A DNA stretch of 64,000 bases from Acanthochlamys bracteata (lineage: Eukaryota > Streptophyta > Magnoliopsida > Pandanales > Velloziaceae), in contig CM034140.1 of the NCBI GenBank assembly GCA_019914995.1, forward strand, positions 5,270,001 to 5,334,000. The letters run 5' to 3'. The notes beneath the pieces were generated by a model, which did no database searches, was not told the origin of the DNA, and worked only from the letters and a program-made list of their open reading frames with translations. Made by a program: the position numbers and the translations under genes. Each line of letters starts with the position of its first letter. The first letter of the stretch is position 1. Shown here one piece after another: positions 1 through 10,728 of this stretch.

Positions 1-2390
1 TTTTATGTATACATTAATTTTAGGCGTTGAGCTATAGCACCGTAAGTGCTTAGAATTCATTAGCATTGTTGATGGATTTTTGGTAATCGTTTGTATATAC
101 TTGTTAAGATCGAAAGAGAAAAATAGTGTATTAAAACTGTTATGACAGCTTAGACAATAGTGAAATATTTAATGTGAGGATTACTATGTCATTTTTCTTC
201 TTAGATTATATGTTAGATTTTGGACATAAATAATATTTGTTTTGGCCTTTCGGCATACCTTGCCACTATCTTGCACATATGATTCTTCTTCAAAATGCAT
301 GATTTATTGGTGATGCATGTTATTTCTTAAACTTGCTGGCATGCTTATATTAAAAGTTTACTTATGATGATTGTTGATCTTATTGTTACTTGAGCATGGT
401 AATTACAACATGGTTGAGAAAGATTTCATGAAATATTATTATTATGCTTTTACCGTTTATGGTTTATGAATTAAGAACGATGAATTTATAATATTAAGCA
501 AGATTTGCAAGTATATCTACGGGTGGGATATCGACACATTCCATTCTGTAGGCACTCATTAACAACTGTAGACATTCACTCAATGAGTGGTTCTAATGTA
601 GCTGCGTCTCTAAAATCAACGATGCAGCAACATGCACACTCTAATAAACAAATGAGTTTACGTATTCTCTCCCCCCTCTTCATTCTCATTCTCAAAATTC
701 TCATCTTCTCAAACTTTCGCTCTCCTGCACCAGTTGAGCTCCTCCCTTGATTCCGGTTCGATCCCGTCGGTTCTGACTAGATTCCGTTGATTCCGGCTAG
801 ATCTCGTCGCTTGCTTCGACTCCGGCCAAAATTGGGGCTCGGCCTCAGTTCTGGCTGAAATTTCGGTTCGATTCCGGCGTTATGGGGTTCGATTCTGTCG
901 AATTCAGCTCTATTTGCTCGCTTTTGTCCCACTCAAGTTCGATTGCGGTTGAACTCGTCGCTTGCTTCAGTTCCGGCTCGAATTTTGTCTCGGTTTCGGT
1001 GATTCGGGCTCGGGTTCATCGATTCCGGCTTGAATTCGTCGGCTGCTTCGATTTCAGCTCGATTTCGGCTCGAATTTCGGCGATTCGGGTCGGTTTCATC
1101 GGTTCCGACTTAATTCCTTAGCCTTCTCCCATTCCGGCTCAATTGCGGCTCGAATATGTTGCCTGTTTCGCTTTTGACTCGATGCCGGTGATTCTGGCTC
1201 GATTCTGTAGCCTGTTTCAGTTTCGGACAAATTTCGGCCCGTGCTTCAACTCCGACGAAATTTCGGTTGATTTATATTAATTTGGATTTATTAGTTTTAG
1301 TTTTGATTGATTTGTTTTGTTTTTTGCTGATTTAATTTCTGGTTAATTTTATTTGATTTTTGGTTAATTTTATTTGATTTCTGGTGTATTGGTTTCATTT
1401 CTGAATGGAAGGAAAACTACGTAATATGTCTTCTGCCTGCATCACATAAGACAATCGAGTGAGTGCCTACACGTGAAAATGATGTGTTGGATGCATGGTT
1501 AGGTTAGACTGTGTAGGCAGGTTGGTCCTACATCACAGCCATTTTATACGAGGCAATGACGAGTCAGGAAAAGAATTTACTTCTTGTTTTTTCTTCCTGT
1601 CTTGGCATTGCCTCTCTAAGTATGCAGCATAGCAGTAACGAGGGCCACTGGCAAAGCCAGTCGGTAACCACTGCAGCTGCAGTTAGAGAAGGCAGTGTAA
1701 AGAGGGAAACAACAGTGAATGTTGACATGGAAAGACTGAAAATGTATCTCATATATGCTGGAAATGTAACTCTGAGCCTCTCTTTCTCTCTCTATTTTTT
1801 TTTGCTGTTGCTAGAAGCATTGCTGGAAATATAACTCATATACACTAGAAATTGTAACACATTATTATTAGCTTGAATGTAACACTAAAAATGTACTCCA
1901 TTCTTTACGCTGTGATCAGCTCCTCGTCTACGTGTGAGGGAAAGCTGCATGTAATATAGCTTACTGTGTCATACAATGCATGCTCTTATAATCTTAATAG
2001 TTTAATTAATGAGATTAATTTTTCTTTTAATAATTTTTAGATTGTGATTAGTGTGGAACAGGAGTAATTGTATTCAATGCATGTATACTTTTTATTTTTT
2101 CACGCCTACTGCTTGGTTCCATGCTCGCCTGCTTTAGAGAGCTCCGCTGTTCCATTCAACTCTCTTTCTCCGAAAAGCACCTATTAAACAGATAACAAAA
2201 AAAATTTACAACAATAAAAAGAAAATCAAAAATTAAAAACTCATCTCTCCTCCTCCGAACAGTATCTATTAAGCACCAACAAAAAAATTATAACAGCTCT
2301 TTAGAACATAATCTTTCCTTACTGAAATTAATTATTCTTTTAATTAATTTTTCAACACAGTGAATAGTATGGTTAAGTATGTTTCTATTA
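1..2390 (+). repeat. Left terminal inverted repeat of MULE I
   Basis: This is the outer-to-inner left arm. It contains AT-rich outer sequence, then a degenerate array of a GATTCCGGCTCGA-like unit at about 735-1280, then runs of TTTTGGTTAATTTTATTTGATT at 1320-1390. A G+C-moderate stretch follows at 1390-1800 and an AT-rich inner stretch ends near 2390. All of it except about 515-870 has a counterpart in the right arm. Small ORFs here (for example 505-750, 882-1121, 1556-1834) sit inside the repeat on both arms, show no recognisable domain, and are not called as genes. Confidence 0.8.
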
Positions 2391-2576
2391 TATTTCTTTC
2401 GCGCCTAATAGGTATTCTACGCGCGTAGCAGGTAATCTCGCGCGCTTTTCATCTCTTTCCTCGCCTGCGCTGCTTCTCATTCTCGGCTTACTCTTCTACT
2501 CCAATTTTCGTTCTTCCTTATTCTCCACTTCCATTGTAGATTTTATTTCTTTCTACTGAAGAATTCTTCAACACTA

Positions 2577-4860
2577 GTGCAGCAATATTTTTACGTTCAC
2601 CGTAAACTACTCTCTTTTTTTTTTCTCTATGGCCGAAACAAAAGAGATTGGCTATTCTGTTTCTATAACTCCGAATGTAACTATCGAAAAGGAAAAGTCA
2701 TTGTGTTTAAATATGATTTTTTTTCAAGTCTTGAACAAGCAAAAGAAGCGAATATATATTATGATAGAGTAATCGGATTTAGTGCGGTTATTCGAAGTAC
2801 ACAAAATAAAAAGATCGGATGAAGTGATCAAATGCCTAATAATTTGTCAGCGTTTTGGAAGTTATAAAGATCATACAAAGAAGAAAACAGATGGGGAATC
2901 TGAGATACAAATTAATCCTAAAAGAAATAGAAATATAGTAAAGTGGGGGTGTTCAGCGAGCATGAAAGTGGCAAAACAACAAACTGATCTTTGAAAGGTG
3001 ATTCAGTATACTGACGAGCATAATCACACCTAATTAGTCCGTCAAAGAGGATACGTATGCTCGTTTGTAGAAATATGCCCGCTGCTGCTAAAATGTTGGT
3101 TGATTCATTTCATGATGAAGGTATACCTATTAACAAAGTTGTAGATATACTCGACGGATCACAATATGGTTTTGATGATAGAGATTGCTGGAATCATTTG
3201 GGACCTTCGAAGGAATATAAAAAACCAATCTCAGGTGATGCAACAGCAGTGCCTGAATTTTTTTTTAAAAAAGAGTACAGAAGATCCAAATTTTTTTATG
3301 CAATTCAGATGGACAGTGAAACAAGAGCAATAAATTTTTTCTGGATAGACGGTCGATCATGCTTGTAGTATCAATATTTTGGTGATGTGGTATTTTTTGA
3401 CACAATATATTGTAACAATGTGTATGAAATGCCTTTTGCACCGTTTACAGGAGTTAACCGTCATATGCAATCGATTCAATTTGGTTGTGCTTTATTTCTG
3501 AATGAGACAGAAGAGTTATTTTATTGGATTTTCGAGACCTGGCTTGCAGCAATGGATGGATATGCCCCATCTTCTTTTGTCACAGATCAAGATAGAGGTA
3601 TGACTGCAGCAATTGAGAAGGTATTTCAGAACACACGATATCGATTTTGCTTGTGGCATGTGTTGAAAAAGTTTTCTGAAAAGTTTCCACACATATATTT
3701 TAAGAAATTACGGTTCAAAAAAGATATAAAAATATGTATTCGAAAAATTTATACTCCGAGTTCCTTTGAGATGAGATGGAAAAAATTACTATGTACATAC
3801 AACTTGCAGGAGAACGAGTGGCTTCAAGGGATGTATAAAATTCGAAAAAAGTGGATTCCAGCTTATCATTTCAACACTTTTTATACTGGTATGAACACTA
3901 CATGGCGCTCCGAAAGTATGAATTCTATTTACGGTAATTTTTTCCACTCTACTACAACTCTTCGGGATTTTAAAATGATAAGCTTAAAAAAATTTTGAAA
4001 AAACCGAAGCTGAATATATATTATATGATAATGTTAAGAGTAACGATGGCTACACGACTTATATTTATAAATCTCGAGTGCTGGGTGATGAGCGTAGGTG
4101 GATGGTGAAATTCAACCATGCCACAGAAGAAGGTTATTGGAATTCAAACTGTTTGAATTTGTAGGAATTTCTTATGAACACCTTACAAAGATTTTTCAGT
4201 CCCGTAATATGGAATTACCTAATCACTTCATTCTTAAAAGGTGGATGAAAGGAGCTAAAACATATAGAGCTGAGTATAATGGTGGAGCAATATTGAAACA
4301 GATGCGTCTTTTTCAGCTGATGTTGCAAACGTTATAGAAATTATCACTATAGATGAAGAAATTAAAGAAGACAAATGAAAGCACAGAAGACATTCATACA
4401 CTGCCAAAGATAGCTCACAACTAACTGCCAATGCATCTCAAGTGCTACTCTTGAATCTCAACATTTCTCAAATAAAGGGAAGAAAAAAAGTTTGCAAGAA
4501 TAGCGGTCGAATAAAAGGCGGTTTGGAAAAAGCTATCGGAAAAGCCAAAGCAAAAATATGGAGGAGATCTGTTTGTTGTAAAAAAGTTGTTAAACACGAC
4601 AAACGGAATTGTCCTGACAATCCAAATAGAAAAAGAAAAATAAGTAAGTATACCGCTACTGAATTTTGATTTATAATGAATTATAGTAATTAATGTTAGT
4701 GTTTACATTCATAAATTTTTTTTCTTAATAGTTATCAATAGTGATGCTGTTGAAGATAACTATGTAGACGATATTGAATCTATAAATACCACCGAAGACA
4801 AAGACAGTGATGATGAATTATCAACTGGTGATGATTTTTTACATGAATTTGTATGAACTG
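2577..4860 (+). pseudogene. FAR1/MURA-like MULE transposase, degenerate (MULE I)
   Basis: Frame-shifted reading segments together give a FAR1-type transposase. An N-terminal WRKY-GCM1-like FAR1 DNA-binding zone lies at 2715-3040, with residues such as SSLEQAKEA, GFSAVIRST and TDEHNHT. The linker at 3057-3368 contains GFDDRDCWNHLG. The DDE catalytic region at 3387-3998 carries VFFDTIY, MPFAPFTGVNRHMQ, FVTDQDRGMTAAIEKVF and RFCLWHVLKKF. A SWIM-like segment lies at 4100-4260, where the usual PCxH is replaced by SYEH. A C-terminal CCHC-like knuckle lies near 4580-4620 (KHDKRNCPDNP), and an acidic tail follows to about 4855. Segments 3057-3368 and 3387-3998 share a frame and are separated by a single in-frame TAG (3366). 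Other junctions need frameshifts or introns, and the acidic tail is preceded by a possible intron at about 4640-4730. The in-frame stop and the lost SWIM cysteine indicate an inactive copy. Confidence 0.85.
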
Positions 4861-5089
4861 AAAGAATGTTTGTTGTAATATAGAAGCTATATTTTGGATA
4901 TTCAATTGTCTTTTTTTGTTCTCTGTAATTTTGTGTCTTTGTTGTTTAACAGAGTAAAAAATGTCTCTGTTCTTCTTTTATTCTCAGCTGCTTATTTGAA
5001 AAGAGATGCTGTTATTTTGTTGTTCTCTATTTATTCTATGTTGTTTTTTATTTTCTATGATGTGGTGTTTTTTTCTTGTTCTCCACTTG

Positions 5090-7396
5090 CTCTATTTTGA
5101 ATGGAGCAAGAGAGTCCTCTATTTTGAACATTTCATTAAACCGAGATTATGTTCTAAAGAGCTGTTATAATTTTTTTGTTGGTGCTTAATAAATACTGTT
5201 CGGAGTACAAGAGATGTGGTTTTGGTTTTTTATTTTTTTTCTCTGATTTTTATAAATTTTTTTATTATCTATTTAATGAGTGCTGTTTGGAGATGAGAGT
5301 TTAATGGAGCAGCGGTCTCGAGCAGGCGAGTCGAGCATAAGAAGATGGAAGCAAGTAGAAGGCGTGAAAACAATAACAAGCATGATATAACTGCTACTGT
5401 TCCACACTAATCATGTGTTGAAAAATTAATTAAAAGAATAATTAATTTCAGTAAGGAGAGATTATGTTCTAAAGAGCTGTTATATTTTTTTTTTGTGCTT
5501 AATGGATGTTGTTCGCTGAAGGAGAGATGTGGTTTTGATTTTTGATTTGTTTTTTTCTTTGATTGTTGTTAATTTTTTTGTTATCTGTTTAATGGGTGCT
5601 GTTCAGAGGAAGATAGTTGAATGGAGGAGCGGAGCTCTCTGGAGCAGGCGAGCACGGAAGCAAGCAGCAAGCGTTAAAAAAATTAAAAGTATGCATGCAC
5701 TGAATATAATTGCTTCTGTTCCACACTAATCACAATCTAAAAATTCTTAAAAGAAAAATTAATTTCATAATTAAACTATGAAGATTACAAGAGCGTGCAT
5801 TTCATTACACAGTAAGCTATATTACATGCAGCTTTTCCTTACACGTAGACGAGGAACTGATCACAGCGTAAAGAATGGAGTACATTTGTAGTGTTACATT
5901 CAATCTGATAATAATGTGTTACAATTTCTACTGTACATGAGTTATATTTCCAGCAATGCTTCTAGCAACAGCAGAAAAGAAATACAGAGAGGAAGAGACT
6001 CGGAGTTACATTTTCAGCATATATGAGATATATTTTCAGCATTCTTTCCATAACAACATCAACATTCACTGTTGTTTCTCTCTTTGCACTGCCTTCTCTA
6101 ACTGCAGCTGCAGTGGTTGCCGACTATAGTTGCTAGTGGCCCTCCTTACTGCTATGCTGTGTATTTAGAGAGGAGCGCCAAGACAGGAAAAAAGAACAAG
6201 AAGTAAATTTTTTTTTCTGACTCGTCATTGCCTCGTATAAAATGACTATGATATAGGACCAACCTGCCTAACCAACCATGCATTCAACACATCATTCCCA
6301 CGTGTAGGCACTCACTTGATTGTCTTCTATGATGCAGGCAGAAGACATGTTACGTACTTTTCCTTCCATTCAGAAATCAAACCAATACATCAGAAATCAA
6401 AACCAACACACTAGAAATCAAACACCAGAAATCAAATAAAATTAACCAGAAATTAAATCAGCAAAAAACAAAACAAATCAATCAAAACTAAAACCAATAA
6501 ATCCAAATTAACATAAATCAATCAGAATTTCGTCGGAGTTGAAGCACGGACCGAAATTTGTCCGGAACCGAAGCAGACTGCAGAATTGAGCTAGAATCGC
6601 CGGCATCGAGCCGAAAGCGAAACAGGCAACGAATTCGAGCCGCAATCGAGCTGGAATAGGAGAAGGCTATGGAATTCGAGTCGAAACCGAAGCAGACGAC
6701 GAATTCAAGCCTGAATCGACGAAATCGAGCCCGAATCGCTGGAATCGAGACGAAATTCGAGCCGAAATCGAAACAGGTGACGAATTGAAGCTACAATCGA
6801 GCCGGAGTGGGACCAAGGCGAGCAAATCGAGCCGCAATTGACGGAACCTAGCCCCAAATCGCCGAAATCGAACTCGTATATATACTTACAAATCTTGCTT
6901 AATATTACAAATTCATCATTCTTAATTCATAAACCATAAACGGTAAAAGCATAATAATATTATTTCATGAAATCATTCTCAACCATGTTGTAATTACTAT
7001 GCTCAAGTAACGATAAGATCAACAATCATTATATTTAAACTTTTAATATAAATATGCCAGCAAGTTTAAGAAATAACATGCATCACCAATAAATCATGCA
7101 TTTTGAAGAAGAATCATATGTGCAAGATAGTGGCAAGGTATGCCGAAAGGCTAAAACAAATATTATTTATGTCCAAAATCTAACATATAATCTAAGAAGA
7201 AAAATGACATAGTAATCCTCACATTAAATATTTCACTATTGTCTAAGCTGCCATAACAGTTTTAATACACTATTTTTCTCTTTCGATCTTAACAAGTATA
7301 TACAAACGATTACCAAAAATCCATCAACAATGCTAATGAATTCTAAGCACTTACGGTGCTATAGCTCAACGCCTAAAATTAATGTATACATAAAAA
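5090..7396 (-). repeat. Right terminal inverted repeat of MULE I
   Basis: This is the reverse complement of the left arm, read from 7396 inward. The CCGGAATCGAGC-type array lies at about 6530-6880 and is shorter than on the left. The AATTAATTATTCTTTTAATTAA module appears once in the left arm near 2320-2350 but twice here, around 5130-5415 and 5440-5760, so the inner right arm carries an extra duplicated module. The arms are clearly diverged, which is consistent with an old insertion. Confidence 0.8.
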
Positions 7397-8568
7397 CTCA
7401 ACCTTCAATACCGAACATAACCATAAGTTATTTTCTAATGCTAATGCTAGCTTGGATAAAAGGATTACCTAAAGAAGAGGTAGATGAGGCGGTAGGAAGA
7501 GAAAACTCTTCATTAGATAGGTCCACGACATTCTAATAAGGTGTCGTTATGAGATTGACTTGAATTCAACTCACACACACAACTCAAACCAGATAGTACA
7601 TAATTTATTAAAAGACAATCATGCCCTTATAGAATTTTAAGGATTACTACAATAAGAATTCAAAACAACTTGGATTACGTTGACGTTGGAATCATCGTAT
7701 GATTTAATGAGGTTGATGTTAGGAGCCTTGAGATGATTCGTATCCAATGCCGACTATGGGTTGGCATCTCTCTGCTGCCAATTCTCTCTTTAGAGAAGAA
7801 ATCCATCTCGCCGGCCTCCATGATCCTCTTATTCGCTGACCCTCCACCTTCTTTCGCTGTTGTTCTCCGCGCCGATCGCTGCTGCTAGACTCTACCGCTG
7901 CCGCATGCTACTGATCCCTTCCGAACCTATCTCTGTGCTGCTAATCTCTGCTGGACCCATCTCCGAGCGCTGATTACTGTTAGACACGATCGTCACTATT
8001 GCGTGCTGCGAGATGGATTCCAACGTTGACCGGTCATCAACGATCGTCGAGATACATTGTGGTTGATGTTTTCTAGCCTTAGGACCCATCTCCGATCAGC
8101 GATAGGAATGAAGAGATCAAGATGGAATTTCCACAACGGAATGGAGACGGATTCCAGCGTTGGACCCATCCCTGATCATTGACGATCGCGAGCTTTGAGG
8201 TTGATGTAAAGACCCCCTCTCAGTTTGGACTTGGCGAAGCGGCTTGGAGATAGCTTATGAATTTAGATGGCTTCATGGACATGAGGGTTATCATGCCATT
8301 TATTTTCTAGATAATCATTAGGTTTTCGGCACATCTGTCTTGACCTTCCGGCATATCTGGATGCGATTTTATTCAAAACGATTTTACTTGAAATAGGATT
8401 GTTTTGATAATCTAAAATCGTAAAGTCGTAAAATTTAAACTTTTTATTGAGATTTTGATAACCTTACTCAGGATGCATACTGAAGGTGATGCATGTTTCT
8501 TGAAAAATGGTAAGATATCTGTGATAGAATGAATAATAAATTTGGATTACTACAAGGTTCCAAAATTT
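7397..8568. other. Interval between MULE I and the next inverted repeat; no gene recognised
   Basis: AT-moderate sequence with a locally G+C-richer stretch at 7740-8220 that looks transcribed but has no supported reading frame. The phrase GGACCCATCTCCGA-like recurs near 7952, 8081 and 8162, and the blocks around 8012-8070 and 8130-8205 are diverged direct repeats ending in GAGGTTGATGT-like sequence. A 65-codon minus-strand ORF at 7892-8089 is made from these repeats and is not called. The stretch may be subterminal sequence of a neighbouring element, but that is not established. Confidence 0.4.
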
Positions 8569-10728
8569 TGATCTACTCTTGAATTCGTTAATGATTTTGC
8601 TTGAATTTGTAACTTATCAGAAAATTTTGATCTTTCCTACTGTTGAGGAAGATCAAAAAATTAGTTCAAATTTTTTTATTCAAACCTTACTTCCTCCATT
8701 TTGAATTTCTTTGATGATTTGCTTAAACTCGTTACAAAAATTTGGTCTTCCCTACTATTGGAGAAGATCAAAAACTGGTTTGACATTTTATAGTGTTTTT
8801 ATGCCGATGTTTAACTTGTGATGGTTGTCGGTGTTTATAGACTGCAGAAGCTTGTTGATTTGGCTGAATTTTTTTTTTTGGTTGATTTGGTTGTATTTTG
8901 TTTGATGTGGTTGAAATCGATTTTTAATATGTTAGCTATAACAGTACTAAAATTGGTCGATATATTCTGTTTTGTTTATGTGGTTTGAATTTTGATTAAT
9001 TTGGTTTTTTTTTGTTTATGCTGCATTGGTTGATATATTCTGTTTTGTTTTAATTTTGTAGTAATGAAATTGAAACAGCACTAATAGTGGAAGGAATTGT
9101 TGATGGATAGATCAGGTGTGCTTGAAGAGTGCTGGATGTTGTTCTGTTATAACAAGTTATTTCCCAAAGGCAACAAACTAGTTGGTTGCCACTGTTTCTT
9201 TCTTCTTCTTCTTTTTTTTCCACTGTATCCATCCAGAATGCAAAGCACAATGGAATGTTCAAACTAAATCTTATTAATGTTATCAGCAAGTGTACAATAA
9301 AAATGTTATCCATGTTGTATGCAAATGTTTGTGTAATGGAAGTGTTGTATGAAATGTTGAATGTTGCATGGAAATGTTGAATGTTGTATGGAAATGTTAA
9401 ACTGTTTATTTTTCATGCTCTACGGAAAATGTTGAATTTCAACTCACTTTTCATTGATTATAACTACACGAATCCAGTTAAAAGGATTGACAACATTTAC
9501 GTATAAAGTTTTCATACATTGTTTCCAGATTATACAAACACTTACGGACATCATTTTCAGATTACACAAACTTTTGCATATATCTTACATCATCTACACA
9601 AGCACAGCCTTCAGGAAATAAAATTTGTTGCTGCTGTTACAACATTCAGCACTATGTAATCAAGCTTTCAATATCAACAAAATGCGACCGTGCACACCTT
9701 GTTGCAACAAGCACACATAGTCCAAATAACAACCAATCATCTACTGATTACAACATCTAGTAGCACCCGCTGGATCCAATTTTATTACTACAGAATGAAA
9801 AGCATAAAATCAACCACATTGGTCACCATTTTACATTGATAACATTGTACATTAATTATATTCATATTACAGATTAACTAAATAATTCCATTTTACATTG
9901 ATAACAATATTGTAATTGATAACTCCATCCCAGTAGTGTACTTTGATAACGTTGCGCATGAGCACCACGTATGATGTATTCTTTTATATACATAATAGTG
10001 AATGCAAGCATCTAAAGGAACTCAGGGAACTAATCTGAATGGACCCAGCTATTCACAAGACACCTAACCAATAGAAACAACATCCAATAGAAACATCAGT
10101 CACACTTGACCTCTCTATCCCACAAGAAAAATTTTGCTACATTACAAAGAAATAACATCCAGCAGTCAGCCTTTAACACTCGTTACAACAGCCTTTAGGA
10201 AACACTCCTGATCCAAGAAACAACATCAGTAAAACTCTCTGCTACAATAATTTCTATGAATACAAAATTGAAACAAACAACTAATACATCATAAAACAAT
10301 CGAATCAAACCAATACAACATAAAAACAAAGAAAATCATCCTATACGCCAGTACAAAAAACTTTTACTGCTATTGTCGAGTTAAACTAAAAAATATAAAC
10401 CAAAATTACAGCTGAATTAACAAAATTCGGAACAAATCAATAGAATCGGTCAATTTCGACGGAATCGCCGCAGTCGCATTGAATTCTAGGCGAGATTGAA
10501 TGTCATCGGCATAAAAACACTATAAAATGTCAAACCAGTTTTTGATCTTCTCCAATAGTAGGGAAGATCAAAATTTTGTAACGAGTTTAAGCAAATCATC
10601 AAAGAAATTCAAAATGGAGGAAGTAAAGTTTCGGAATAAAAAAAATTTTGAACGAAAGATCAAAATTTTCTAACAAGTTACAAATTCAAGCAAAATCATT
10701 AACGAATTCAAGAGGAGATCAAAATTTT
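8569..10728. mobile_element. Inverted-repeat element (non-autonomous MULE-like)
   Basis: About 250 bases at 8569-8823 match the reverse complement of 10497-10728. The matching segments begin with CCAAAATTTTGATCT and run through AATTCGTTAATGATTTTGCT, TTTGATGATTTGCTTAAACT and ACATTTTATAGTGTTTTTATGC. The 1.67-kb core has no recognisable transposase. It holds T-rich TTGATTTGG-like repeats at 8840-9040 and a small tandem repeat at 9345-9399. No target duplication was recognised, so the superfamily is inferred only from arm style and neighbourhood. Confidence 0.6.
9345..9399 (+). repeat. Short tandem repeat, about 22-bp unit
   Basis: The phrase ATGGAAATGTTGAATGTTGT is repeated with small changes (TGTATGAAATGTTGAATGT, TGCATGGAAATGTTGAATGT, TGTATGGAAATGTTAAAC). 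It lies within the core of the inverted-repeat element. Confidence 0.7.

Larger units (their letters stand above)
1..7396 (+). mobile_element. MULE I: Mutator-like element with >2 kb terminal inverted repeats (left end cut by window)
   Basis: Bases 1 to about 2390 reappear, reverse-complemented, between about 5090 and 7396. The first 90 bases match the reverse complement of 7307-7396 almost perfectly, for example the GCTATAGCACCGTAAGTGCT region near 31-50 against 7347-7366. Between the arms lies a degenerate FAR1/MURA-type transposase on the plus strand (2577-4860). Long arms around a FAR1-type transposase are the hallmark of autonomous-type plant MULEs. Because homology starts at base 1, the true left end and target duplication probably lie outside the window, and the right end may also extend past 7396. 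The arms differ by indels: the left has roughly 360 extra bases at about 515-870, and the right has an extra copy of a roughly 300-bp module. No clear 9-11 bp duplication could be identified. Confidence 0.85.
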
